Source: Aurantiochytrium sp. KH105 (taxonomy: Eukaryota > Sar > Bigyra > Thraustochytrida > Thraustochytriidae). Taken from it: DNA of 64,000 bases. The notes under the pieces were generated by a model that saw only the letters and a program-made list of their open reading frames with translations, was not told where the DNA came from and made no database searches. Location of the stretch: NCBI GenBank assembly GCA_003116975.1, contig BGKB01000021.1:806001-870000 (forward strand), given 5' to 3'. Every line of letters starts with the position of its first letter. Positions within the stretch are counted from its first letter, which is position 1. Both the position numbers and the translations under genes were made by a program. Below, one piece after another: positions 21,135 to 30,912 of the stretch.

Positions 21135-23543
21135 TTAAGCGCCAATCGCCTCGAGGGGCGCACATGGGCAAATCCGCTGCGTTGCGGCATGCTTTGCAGA
21201 GCAAGAAAGCGTCTCCGAATAAGAGAGAAGACACTGTTTGGCAGCAGCATTATTGGCGTCAGAGACGTAGGCCGGAAGCTCGAGACCGACCTGCGACGAG
21301 CAGCCGCCCTCGCAGGGAAAGTAGCGTTTCATCACAGTACACTTGTTGAGGAAGGCAAGCTGTTCCGCAACACACTCCATACCCTGGACTTTGCAAGCAT
21401 CGGCGCAGCTCTCTTTCGGACCCGCAGCGACTGGGACGAGATCCTCGCGCATATCAATGGCCTCGTCGGGAGACAAGAGATTGCGGGCGTCCCTACGTTC
21501 GGCCAGCAACAGCGCTGGCTGACCGGGCGTATTTGCGATGCGAATGATGCCCTCGAACGAAGCGCGAGGCTCTGTGCGCCATAGACCGAGCTGTCGAGCC
21601 AATTGAACGTAATGCTCGCGTTTGTATAGTATCAGGTAGGTGCTGGGAAGGTCTGTGGGCCCATCGTGCATTAAAGACTTGAAGTTGTCGCGACTCAGAC
21701 CCACATATTGTGGCAACGAGATGCGGCGTGCCGCTTGGACACTTTCGAGTACCTTGCGACGGTAGGCGCCGAGGTAGAGGTCTTCGAGAGGGTAGTATGG
21801 GTTCTTTTCCGGGGATGCCGCCATTGCGCTAAGCGCAAATCGCGCAAAGAATTTGCCGCCATCGTTGACGGTAGTTCCCGAGGTTGACACATGCTGCACG
21901 CGCGGGATTTCTGGAGCAATGCAGTCGCGACCCTCGTGCTCGCCAATGCTTCGGATCCAGTGGTCCCAGCCATTGGTGGGGGCGCGTGGCCAAATGGGCC
22001 GCAGAACCTCATTCCAGTGCTCGCGACGTATCATCCAGCCAAGGCCAGGGAAGAAATCGGTGCGAAAGAGCCGTCGCTCATCGCGCACAAGCTGCCGGAA
22101 ACCGTTGTCGTGCCAAGCGGACACGCACCACAGCGTAGGGTCTCGATCGAGCACAGCAGACGTGTGGTGAAAGTATGTGAGAAAATCCGGTGATGGCACG
22201 AGATCATCCTCGGTGACAATGAGATGTGTAAAGGGGCGATCCGTCAGTCCACTTTCCAGAGCGAAGCGGTAGTGTTCGCTAATCTTGAACAGTGGATTGG
22301 TGGCTGACGCGGGGGGTGAGGTTTCCCAAACTTCTTCGACCAGACCCTTGATCGCTGGTTCCTCTGCAACGCGTCGAAACTCCTCCACGAAGGCTGGGTG
22401 GTCGCAAGAGACAAAGATTTTGAACTCTTTGCCTGCCTCGGGCAAGCGCACGAGCGCTTCGAGAGTCCGTCGAAGATTGTCGGGTCGATTGTGCGAGAGA
22501 ATTACAAGCGCTGCGTTGCGGGCCGGGATTTCGCTGGCATCGCGCAGCTTTTCGGTCGGCGGCTCGGTCGGCGGCTCGGTCGGCGGCTCGGTCGGCGGCT
22601 CGGTCGGTGGGGGCGTTGCTACCGGTACCGATTCAGAAGCTGGCGTAGCGTCTTGTCTTTGCGACTGTGTGATAGAGGTATCGCCGGCAGTATCCGTATT
22701 GGTGTCGCCAAGTTGAGGAGAAGAGCTCGTGCGTGTGCTCGGGACGTTGCCAATTTGGAGACCGTCTGCTGGAGTGAGAAACGACAGCGAGGCGTCCGGG
22801 TCGGAGCTTGTGTCGCCCTTTTCTGATCCTTGATCATCGGCAGCGCTTGGATTCAGATTGCCTTCTTGCAAGGCATTTGCCAGCTCTTGGCGCGTTCCAA
22901 AGGGAGTAGCAGCGTCCATCGTCGAAGTCGTTGTCGCGACGGGCGATAATTCGTCTTCAGATTTGCTAGAAGAGATGGAAATTTCCTCGGACAGGATCGA
23001 GCCAGGGGTGATGTCTTGACTTGGAGGGGACGGATCGATCTCGAGGGTCTGTTCATCGTCCCAAGGCGCATCACCTCCTTGAGCACCAGCATTAGTAGAA
23101 GCGCCAGCAGATGAAAATGAAGATGATGATGTTGCAGTAGACGAAAGAGAGGCCTCGGCTCCCAGATTCTGCTCGTCTTTGATGGCGGCCGACCCCGCTG
23201 CGCGAGAGGCCTCAGCAGCAGCGCCACGGAGCCCCTGGTTCGCGCTCGTTTCTGGCTCGATGTTGGTCTCGGGCGCAACGACGGCGGCGGCGAAGAGGCC
23301 ACCCAGCGCGCCCGGGTCCGCAGAGGCCAGCGCGACGCCCCCCGGCGGCGGGAGCACGCGCTGCACCCCCGCGGTCTTGACCTCGGGCGCTACGTTCGGG
23401 TACACGGTGAGAAAGACGAGCAGGACGACGGCCGTCGCGACGAAGAACCCCCAGCGCCGCCATTCGCTCGCCGCCTGCTGCTGCCGCCGCCGCAGGTGCT
23501 CGCGGTCCACGCGGCTGAGGCCGACCATGCCCGGGCCGCGCAT
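21135..23543 (-). CDS. GnT-I (GT13)-like N-acetylglucosaminyltransferase with GnT-V-like Cys-rich tail
   Basis: Predicted 802 residues from the ATG at 23543; an alternative is 23528. A short basic N terminus precedes a single membrane anchor (about residues 31-47, FFVATAVVLLVFLTVYP), a type II Golgi topology. A long Ser/Thr/Pro-rich stem follows, including a PTEP repeat. Residues about 340-680 match GT13 (MGAT1): ALVILSHNRPDNLRRTLEAL, the nucleotide-sugar/metal motif TEDDLVPSPDF (Glu445-Asp447), and GLGWMIRREHW. GnT-I adds GlcNAc to the Man5 core and opens complex N-glycan synthesis. The last ~100 residues are Cys-rich (ESCADACKVQGMEC, LNKCTV, RICPC) and resemble the C-terminal cysteine segment of MGAT5 (GT18). 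That pairing is unusual. Substrate specificity cannot be read from sequence. Confidence 0.87.
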   Translation of the reverse strand: MRGPGMVGLSRVDREHLRRRQQQAASEWRRWGFFVATAVVLLVFLTVYPNVAPEVKTAGVQRVLPPPGGVALASADPGALGGLFAAAVVAPETNIEPETSANQGLRGAAAEASRAAGSAAIKDEQNLGAEASLSSTATSSSSFSSAGASTNAGAQGGDAPWDDEQTLEIDPSPPSQDITPGSILSEEISISSSKSEDELSPVATTTSTMDAATPFGTRQELANALQEGNLNPSAADDQGSEKGDTSSDPDASLSFLTPADGLQIGNVPSTRTSSSPQLGDTNTDTAGDTSITQSQRQDATPASESVPVATPPPTEPPTEPPTEPPTEPPTEKLRDASEIPARNAALVILSHNRPDNLRRTLEALVRLPEAGKEFKIFVSCDHPAFVEEFRRVAEEPAIKGLVEEVWETSPPASATNPLFKISEHYRFALESGLTDRPFTHLIVTEDDLVPSPDFLTYFHHTSAVLDRDPTLWCVSAWHDNGFRQLVRDERRLFRTDFFPGLGWMIRREHWNEVLRPIWPRAPTNGWDHWIRSIGEHEGRDCIAPEIPRVQHVSTSGTTVNDGGKFFARFALSAMAASPEKNPYYPLEDLYLGAYRRKVLESVQAARRISLPQYVGLSRDNFKSLMHDGPTDLPSTYLILYKREHYVQLARQLGLWRTEPRASFEGIIRIANTPGQPALLLAERRDARNLLSPDEAIDMREDLVPVAAGPKESCADACKVQGMECVAEQLAFLNKCTVMKRYFPCEGGCSSQVGLELPAYVSDANNAAAKQCLLSYSETLSCSAKHAATQRICPCAPLEAIGA
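22554..22612. repeat. 12-bp minisatellite coding for PTEP in the glycosyltransferase stem
   Basis: About five copies of GGCTCGGTCGGC lie in frame within the glycosyltransferase gene. On the minus strand they encode repeated Pro-Pro-Thr-Glu. Unit length is a multiple of three, so copy-number change would only lengthen or shorten the stem. Confidence 0.85.
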
Positions 23544-23832
23544 CTCGCCCGCCCGCCAGCTGCAGCGGCCGCAGGCGCGATCCCGGTCTGCCGAGCCGGG
23601 TGAGTGAGCTGGCACGCCGCATCTCATTCGCCCCTTCCTTCGTTCCTTCGTTCCTCGCGGCCTCTGCAGGCAGTCCCGCATCCGCGCCCGCACGCACCGC
23701 GCGCCCGCCCAGCAGAGCGCGGCACAGCGGCGCGGCGGCGCAGAGCAGAGCACAGCAGAGCGCAGCAGCGCAGCGCGGCGGCGCGGCGGCGCAGAGCGGC
23801 AGAGCGGAGCGGCCTCGCGCGGCCGTGATGTG
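23544..23832. promoter_or_regulatory. short divergent promoter of glycosyltransferase and JMJD7 genes
   Basis: Only 289 bp separate the two head-to-head start codons. The interval is very GC-rich and dominated by GCGCAGAGC/GCAGAGCGGC-type near-repeats at about 23725-23815. No TATA box is visible. The two genes probably share this promoter region. Confidence 0.5.
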
Positions 23833-24945
23833 ATGCGCGGGATCCGGCGCCTCGATGATGATGCAGAGCGGCAAGCAGACGGCATGGAGACGACGGCGAG
23901 GGGCGCGGCGGCGGGGAGGACGGCGACGCTGGGGCGCCTGCGCAGCGCGCTGGGCGAGGAGGCCGCGTACCACTGGGCGCCGCCCGGGGGCCGCGTGCCC
24001 GTGGAGCGGGGCCTGGACGCGGTGAGGTTTCTGCGCGAGTACGTCGCGCAGAACCGGCCGGTGATCATCGACGGCCTCGTGGACGAGTGGCCCGCGGCGC
24101 AAAGGTGGGACCCGGCGTACCTTTGCGGGGCGGCGGGGAGCCAGAAACTGCACGTGAACGTGACGCCCGGGGGCCACGGCGACTGCGTGCGGGATGGCGT
24201 CTTTGTCAAGCCCGCCGAGGTGGAAATGACCATGCAGGAGTTCTTTGACAAGCTGGGTCAAGGCACCAACCGCGACCTTGGCGCGGATCAAGACGGCGAG
24301 GGCGTCCCTTACTTGTCACATCAGAATGACAACTTGCGCCAAGAGCTCCCTTTTCTTGAGGCGGATCTTCCGGACGGCTTTGCGCTCGCGCAGGCGGCCT
24401 TTGGCCCCCTTGAAGCGTGTAATTTGTGGATTGGGGACGAGCGCGCAGTCTCGTCGATGCATCTCGATCACTTTGAGAATTTTTATGCGGTGATCGAGGG
24501 CGAAAAGGTCTTTCATTTGCTACCGCCCTGCTTTCACCCTGCACTCTTTCTCGGGGAGGCCTCCTTTCCAGCTGCGACGTGGCAGCGCGATGACCACGGC
24601 GCTTGGGCCGCTGTGCGCGACGACCCGGCGGCATCCGTGCCATGGATTCCTTACGATCCAGTGACGCAGCCTGCGCAGTTTTCTCCTCAGGTCACGGAAG
24701 CACTCGTAGAGTGCCATGTACAACGTGGCCAGATCTTGTATCTTCCGGCCATGTGGCTTCATCGCGCTTCACAGACCCGTCTCACGGTCGCGGTGAATTA
24801 TTGGTTTGACATGGCTTTCGATCTTCGTTGGGTCTACCACAATGCCTTGGGGGCTGCGTGCGAGACCGATGCTTTGAACGACGACGACGACGACGACGAC
24901 GAGGAAGCGTCGACCAAAGACAATGACTCGGCTCATGATGAATGA
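23833..24945 (+). CDS. JMJD7: JMJD7-like JmjC oxygenase (lysyl hydroxylase)
   Basis: Predicted 370 residues from the ATG at 23833; the ATG at 23884 (METTARG) is a reasonable alternative. The protein has the small JmjC layout of JMJD7: NRPVIIDGLVDEWPA near residues 74-88, LHVNVTPGGHGD, and LWIGDERAVSSMHLDHFENF. The iron-binding HxD...H triad is His210, Asp212 and His310 (LPAMWLHRAS). Lys225 in GEKVFHLLPP is a candidate 2-oxoglutarate ligand. JMJD7 hydroxylates a lysine in DRG-family translation-factor GTPases; that substrate is known for animals and only inferred here. The C terminus carries an Asp/Glu run encoded by a GAC repeat. It is divergent from the glycosyltransferase gene. Confidence 0.9.
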   Translation: MRGIRRLDDDAERQADGMETTARGAAAGRTATLGRLRSALGEEAAYHWAPPGGRVPVERGLDAVRFLREYVAQNRPVIIDGLVDEWPAAQRWDPAYLCGAAGSQKLHVNVTPGGHGDCVRDGVFVKPAEVEMTMQEFFDKLGQGTNRDLGADQDGEGVPYLSHQNDNLRQELPFLEADLPDGFALAQAAFGPLEACNLWIGDERAVSSMHLDHFENFYAVIEGEKVFHLLPPCFHPALFLGEASFPAATWQRDDHGAWAAVRDDPAASVPWIPYDPVTQPAQFSPQVTEALVECHVQRGQILYLPAMWLHRASQTRLTVAVNYWFDMAFDLRWVYHNALGAACETDALNDDDDDDDEEASTKDNDSAHDE

Positions 24946-26082
24946 AATCCCAAGGGGAAACAATACCATATGCGTCTCAGTTTCGCCTCTTGGACCTACG
25001 AATTGCCAAGAAATTTTCGCATCCATTCTTGCCGAAATGATGCTCGGTGATTTCTTCATCAATTCAAATTATTGTGTACGCATCCCTCCTTGCTCGACGA
25101 GAAACTTTGCTGTGCGTCTAGAGAGCAAAGGGCGAACAGCTGACGCGACCCGGTTAAAAAAAAAACGGCTTGACTCTGCTACAGATCATATGAGTAGCTT
25201 TTTGAATGGACAGCCAGAACAAAGAGACTGATATGGCACAGCTGGCCAGTCGCCGATTTGAAATTTTTTTGAATCAGTTTGTTTTTTTGTTGCCGAGACT
25301 GAAAATTCTCCTTACGCACTCGAACCAAACCACATAATCCACGCAACGATAAGAGTGCCTAACGTCGCGAGGCGAATACAGTCAGAATCACAGTAATGTA
25401 ATTTTGGGCACATACACAACGATGCGCCAAGGCGTTTGGCACACGACCGACCAATACCTTCCGATTAGTACATCAGAGCAAATCATTCTCTTTTATTCTT
25501 TCTTTCCTATTGCCCAAAGCCCTCGGCTATGTGAACGACCTTGGCGCCACAACTGTCATCCATTGGACGGGCCGCCGAAGAACTCGAAGTGCGCCCTCTC
25601 CATCGTCGTGCGTGGTCGCGGTCGCGGCCGCTGAGAGAACAAGTAACATCAACGACCACGCCGCGAGTCGCATCCACTGCAACTACGTCGTAATCGCGAT
25701 CATGACCACGGTTCATGCGGTGGATGCAGACTTTTTGATCGCCCTCTTGTCTCCCACATACCTCCCGAGAGCCCGCACTACTACTACGCTGGACTTGCTG
25801 ACATGTGAGGCGGGTTATTCTCGAGAATCAGGCTGATTCTTCTGTACTACTAGTTGTAGAAGAAGAAGGGCCAGCACGTGCCGTCGCACCTTTCTTGTGC
25901 AGCTGCAGACTCCAAACACGTCGCCGCGCGTGCATCAGTGCCCTCCTCATCCTCTTCCTCGCCGTGCGTACGTCGCGAGGCTCGCCTCGGGTCTCTCCTC
26001 GTGCAGCGCCCCTCCGTCCCCGAAGCCTCTTGCCTTTCTCCGAGCGAGAGTTCGAGCGAGCGTAGACGGCTTGTTTGAAGAG
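24946..26082. other. intergenic region downstream of JMJD7
   Basis: About 1.1 kb with AT-rich stretches near 25150-25320 (poly-A and poly-T runs) and GC-richer sequence after 25500. No ORF shows a recognisable domain. The last ~150 bp may be the 5' UTR of the truncated gene starting at 26083. Confidence 0.45.
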
Positions 26083-26430
26083 ATGCCCAAAGGCAAGTCG
26101 CTCCGCGCGAGCTTGTCGCGCTTGAGCTTTACGCGTAAGAAGGATGAAGAGATATTATCCAAGGAGGCGCGTAAGATCATCGACCCACGCAGCATTTCTC
26201 TGCGCGCCATCAAGGAACTCCGCGACGAGGTGCTCAGCGGAGAGGCCGCCCAAGGCGTTGAGCTGTATGTGGCCAAGCGCGACCTCTCGGACAAAGTCCA
26301 AGAAGGCGCCACAAAAAGGAATCCAATTTTGAACTCAGCGAACGATCATTTTGGCATTTTGAATTCACTATCGTCCCCGACATGTTCCGAGTTCAGTAAC
26401 AGCATAGCTTGTTCGACAGCAGCCCAATGA
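26083..26430 (+). pseudogene. 5' fragment of an unrecognised gene with a SAP-like helix pair
   Basis: The ATG at 26083 opens a basic protein start (MPKGKSLRASLSRLSFTRKK). Residues about 38-77 (SLRAIKELRDEV, then YVAKRDLSDKVQEGA) resemble the helix-extended-helix of SAP-like motifs. Coding character stops near 26310, where composition turns AT-rich and the remaining ~35 residues look random. The frame ends at 26430, a few hundred bases before the copia-like fossil. I infer a host gene whose downstream part was lost or displaced, perhaps when the element arrived. It could instead be exon 1 of a spliced gene whose next exon I did not find. Confidence 0.4.
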
Positions 26431-26749
26431 CATGGAGATAAGTAGCGGCCAACAGGAAATTCCGTACAAAACTAATGGAAACGAGATCTTCAAGATGGAG
26501 CAGGAGGACGACTTGTAAAATCACAACTTTGTATTCAAACAATCTACCCCTGCCGAATCGTTGATATTTCCGATGCACACTGAGACCTATCGAGTTCGTC
26601 TTGCCGTTCGGCTTGTCGTTCATTGTCAGCTGGCCCGAAAACATCATTTTCAGGCTTGACTTCGACGATAATGTGGATAACATCTATAGTGAGACGACCA
26701 GGTTTAACTAATCGACGATGCTCGTCACGATGAGCTACCCATCACCTTG

Positions 26750-28900
26750 ACACCAGGTGGTAAACTGCTATAGCATCCACGCATAAGCAGATCCAAAGTG
26801 CACACCCAGTGTGGACACCCAGTGTGCACACCATGGGAAAGCCGCACTCATTCCGCGTGCGATCCAAGATCGCACCCACTGCAATGATGCCGCCTTAACG
26901 AGGCCCGCGTATCATTCCGTCAGTGAGGCAATGCCGTCCTTGACGAAGGCCCAGCGCATTGCTAAATAATGTCGCCTTGACGAAGCCCCAGCACATTACT
27001 CCATCACCTTAAATGCTGCTCTTACACGAGCCCACGCATTTCATTTCATCATGCTATTCACAGCGTGAATCACAGTCTAAGCTGCACGAAGCCGCACACA
27101 CGCGAGCTCTCGTCCGCCAGCAGACCCGAATCACCCGAGCACTCGAACCCAGTGCGAGTTCCGAGTTACCCGCTCCAGGGTGGCCATTTGCAAGCGGGCT
27201 CTTCCTAATCGTTCGACTCCCTTGCAACCTAGGCAAACAACCACAGTCTCCGAGCAGCTGCGTGAGACTCCAACTTCTTCCTCCCCATCGCGCTACGCGC
27301 GGAGGGGAGATTTCTTTTACGTTTAGACGAATCATCTTTGTTGTTCTTTCTTTCAATCAGACTTCGCGTCAATAAGGTCATGGGCCATGGAAAGAAACGC
27401 AGCAAAGGCGTCAAGACTGCTCAAAGCACTTCCGACGATGATGAGGTTTCTCACAAGTCTGAAGACTCCAGTTCCGAAGATACTAGTTCTGCCTCGGATG
27501 ACTCAGAGAAGAAAGGAAGCCGTCCTACGTCTGCCGCCACCTCCCAACAGAGTCAACCTCGGTGGTCACAACCCCAGGTGTTACCATATGCATACCAGTC
27601 GCGTCAGACAACCCTTCCCAAGATCGAAGCAAATCTTAACGCGGAATGGCCTAGCTACTGCGACAAGATGAATGACTTTCGCATCGTTCACCGCCTTACC
27701 AAAGAAAATATCCGCAAGGCCCCAGATGAAGAACGCGCCGTACTCGACAGACACCTCTTTATGTCCATCGAGTCCTCTCTTGGCAGATTCTCACATCTGG
27801 TAACCGGCAAAGCTATCCAACGCTCTGGCCTCAAAGCATGGAAAGCTCTCGAGAAACACCAGACTCGCCAGAACCTCAAGTCCCTCACAGAGCTTATGCA
27901 AAGTTTCATCGAGCTCATTCGTTCCGATAACTTACAAGCATCCTTAGGGACAGAGACGGCGATCTTCAAACAACTCGACATATTCGAACAAATCCTCCAA
28001 CAATTCAAGGAAATGCACCTCACTGCAACCAGTTTCGGGCACCTGATGATTCTCACCGAACTCAAGAGACTCACGCCCGCAGGAGCTAAAGCCTCTCTCA
28101 ACCAACTTCTGGGGCAAGAGAAGATCAACATGACCAAGCTTCGCGCCATTAGCGCTGAGATCGTAACAGAGGCCAACCCCACAGACAGCCTTCCTGCCAG
28201 CTCACGTTCCAACACAACGCTTGGTGCGACTACCCCTGCACAGCCCGACACGAGTGCATACATTGCCCGTGGCAGACAAGTGAAGTTCCCTGCTTCGAAG
28301 TCAAAATCTCCTCGTTGCAGACGCTGCAATGGCAATTGCCCTCCCAATGCATGCACGTATCAAGGGGATGTTTTCTGCCAGCATTGTCGACTTCGCTCCC
28401 ACAGGACTGAGGCGTGCATTTCCAAAGATAAAAATCCATTTGCCAAACGCAGGCGTCAGTCGCAGGACGCACAACGCCAGAAGAAGGCCATGCTTGCCCA
28501 CACTACGAGCATGGAGCCCACTGCTCCACGCGAATTTTCGAACGCATTCGTCGCTGCATCCCCCGAGAAACGCGTGACGCTGACAACCGACTACATCCTC
28601 GATAGCGGTTGCTCACGTACCATCGTCTCGAACAGGAATCAACTGACGATTTTCGCCCAGGAAGCAAACGGAAGATCGTGACTGCGTCCGACTTCGCCAT
28701 GACTGTCGAAGGCACCGGGACACTCAACCTCGAGATCCCTGACACCAATGGTCAGATCATCAACATTTCGCTAAATGCCGATTACGTGCCCGAAGCGTGC
28801 ACCACCCTCAACAAAAGAATTGCCAGGCCTCTTCCGTTTCATCGGTCAGCGCAACCCGGGCGTAGGTCTCCGTTCCTCAAGACACAAGCATATTGCAGTT
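26750..28900 (+). mobile_element. copia-like (Ty1/Pseudoviridae) retroelement fossil, gag and protease part
   Basis: A broken, partial Ty1/copia-type element. The leader or possible left LTR part (about 26750-27379) contains several diverged ~55-bp direct repeats around 26885-27040. From 27380 a gag-like polyprotein follows: a Ser/Asp-rich start, a helical capsid-like region, a Cys/His knuckle-like cluster near 28310-28430, then an aspartic-protease motif (DSGCSRT) near 28603. Coding similarity fades by about 28900. I see no integrase, reverse transcriptase or matching right LTR in this window. It looks inactive, with one or a few breaks, and is old enough that no clear terminal repeats are left. 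Ends are approximate. Confidence 0.7.
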
Positions 28901-29363
28901 GTTTGTCCGCAAGTTGAGTTAGGCCGCGAATCTATATTGCAAGCAAGGCAAGCAGCAGGTTCTTGCCGTCAAAAGAAAATCGAGCGATCGACTCGCGAGC
29001 TGCAACTTGATTGTCCAATCGTCAAGGAATGAATACGTAAAATGGGCAACGATTCATCGAAATGCGCGCAGCATGCATGTGCGGTGAAAAGTAAAGGTGT
29101 CAACGGATTTTCCGTATGAGCGACTTTGATGAAAATATTGAGCGATTCGATCCCGACTTCGGTCTCCTTTAATGAATTGTCAGAGACATTACATTGGCTA
29201 CCCGTGCCATCGAGACATGAAGAACAAAAATTTTGGAACAAAGAAATTGTGCAGTAGAATTCCTGTTTCTCGGCTATTCTTTTCTAATTGTCTCTTCTTT
29301 TCTTGGTGGCGGTCGTTACGGATTTTCATACATGTTTGCGTGCCAGGCGTGGCGACAGACAAA
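28901..29363. other. region between the copia-like fossil and EMG1
   Basis: About 460 bp of AT-richer sequence without a recognised gene. A short in-frame stretch at 29116-29172 (MSDFDENIERF) looks protein-like and might be the last exon of a lost gene, but nothing supports it further. The right part should contain the EMG1 3' UTR. Confidence 0.4.
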
Positions 29364-30281
29364 TCAAATGATGTTCCATTTGTGCTCAAAGGCATTCATC
29401 ACGCGAGACACGGCGCATGCGCCCGAGAGCGGGTACTCTGACACGGAAAGATGCGCCTCGGCGTAGTCTGACTGAATGTGGCCGTGGGCAAAACCACCAA
29501 AGATAAAGACAACCGGACGAGAATCGTCGAGTGCAGGAACGAACTCGTGGACATCGACAAGCGTACCCGTGACGGACATGCCGAAGATACGCGCATCAGG
29601 AGGCAAGTGACGCGTTACAGGGTTCTTGACCACCTTGAGAAGGGTCTTTTTACCATCAACGGCGCGAATCTTCATCTTGTGCAAAAGCTGGACCATAAGG
29701 CCAGCAAAACGCTTATAGGTGCGAGGCACGCGCAAGTGCTCCGAGACCTCAATGAGAATATTTTGGCAAGTGCGAATGTAAATCTTCAGGTGGCCTGCTT
29801 TGTTGAGAGGACTGTCGAGCAGGGCCAAGAGCATTTGATGGGAAATATCGGGACGCGAGCGCTTCATGTCCTTGTTGAGCTTTTTGTGAAGCCCAATGTG
29901 GTCGTCGCAGTTGAGGAGCTCGTAGCTCCCCTTGGATGTCTTGACGGGCTCGAGCGTTGCGTCATCAATGATGACAATGACCTTGCGCGTGTTCCCCGAG
30001 GTCCGCGCGCGCTTCGCTTCGGGCTCGCCCTCCTCTTCCTCTTGGGCCTCGTCCTCATCCTCGTCTTCGTCCTCGTCTTCCTCCTCATCATTGATATCGG
30101 AGTCCGCTTTGTCGGTTTGCTTCTGGGCCTTCTCGTCACCGCTGTCGTTGTCGCTGTCTTGCTCCTCATCTTCGACCTGGTCCTCCCGGACCTCTTCCTT
30201 TTCCTTGTCAGCGGCCTTGTCCTGGGCGTCGCGCTCCTGCGCAGACCTCTTCCTCCGCGACTCTCCCTTGCGGGCCGCCAT
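29364..30281 (-). CDS. EMG1: 18S rRNA pseudouridine N1-methyltransferase EMG1/NEP1
   Basis: Predicted 305 residues from the ATG at 30281 (MAARKGESRRKRS). The first ~95 residues are charged, with a long Asp/Glu run, a typical nucleolar extension. The SPOUT methyltransferase domain follows: KVIVIIDDATLEPVKTSKG, YELLNCDDHIGL, RPDISHQMLLALLDSPLNKAG, RVPRTYKRFAGLMVQLLHKM, and the cofactor-binding C-terminal FIFGGFAHG and SEYPLSG. EMG1 methylates a pseudouridine in 18S rRNA and is required for small-subunit assembly in the nucleolus. The acidic insert is longer than in yeast. The frame is open beyond 30281 to 30476, but those residues look like translated 5' UTR. Confidence 0.95.
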   Translation of the reverse strand: MAARKGESRRKRSAQERDAQDKAADKEKEEVREDQVEDEEQDSDNDSGDEKAQKQTDKADSDINDEEEDEDEDEDEDEAQEEEEGEPEAKRARTSGNTRKVIVIIDDATLEPVKTSKGSYELLNCDDHIGLHKKLNKDMKRSRPDISHQMLLALLDSPLNKAGHLKIYIRTCQNILIEVSEHLRVPRTYKRFAGLMVQLLHKMKIRAVDGKKTLLKVVKNPVTRHLPPDARIFGMSVTGTLVDVHEFVPALDDSRPVVFIFGGFAHGHIQSDYAEAHLSVSEYPLSGACAVSRVMNAFEHKWNII

Positions 30282-30912
30282 CCTGCTGGTTTCCCGGCCT
30301 TCTTTCCCGGCCGGCCCTTCTGCAGCCCGCGAGGCCCTCTCCTCGCGGCTCGCGTCTCGCGTCTCGCGCCTTGCTTGCCCTCCGCTCGCGCGCAAGCTCG
30401 CCGTCAACCCCGACGCAGTTCTGCTCTGCGCTGCGCAGCCAGTCGCGCCGGCCCACCACCATCCTAGCATCCACATGGAAGGAGGGAGCGCGCGGGACCC
30501 TGAGATAGGTCAGATCTCGGCGCCTTAGACCCCTTTCCCGAATCGCGCCCGGGATCCTAAGATAGGTCGGATGTTACCGCCTTAGACCCCTTTCCCGAAT
30601 CGCGCCCGGGACCCTGAGATAGGTCGGATGTTACCGCCTTAGACCCCTTTCCCGAATCTCGCCCGGCACGACGTCAGCGTTGGGGGCGAAGACGTGTTGC
30701 AAAACTTGGCGCGAGCTCGCAGTCGGGCGATCGGTCGGTCGCTCGTCACGCCAACCCCGCAAGCAATCCCGGGCGGGGAAAGGGAGCGAGTTCTGGACCC
30801 GGACCTGCGGTGGTGGCCTTGGCTCTGGCACCGGCCACGGTCTGCGCCGAGGCCTGAGGAGGCGAGGTCTCCCCGACAGACAAACTCCCTTTGTACATTG
30901 ACCGCGTTTGGG
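30282..30912. promoter_or_regulatory. divergent promoter region of EMG1 and sulfotransferase
   Basis: A 631-bp head-to-head interval. Its centre is occupied by three 57-bp direct repeats (30494-30664, listed separately). The remainder is GC-rich. Frames are open through to the sulfotransferase, but no domain is encoded before 30913. Confidence 0.55.
30494..30664. repeat. three tandem 57-bp repeats in a shared promoter
   Basis: Units start at 30494, 30551 and 30608. Each contains GAGATAGGTC or AAGATAGGTC, then CGCCTTAGACCCCTTTCCCG and AATCGCGCCC or AATCTCGCCC. Units 2 and 3 are nearly identical; unit 1 differs in the GATCTCGG segment. The repeats sit between two divergent start codons. Confidence 0.92.
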
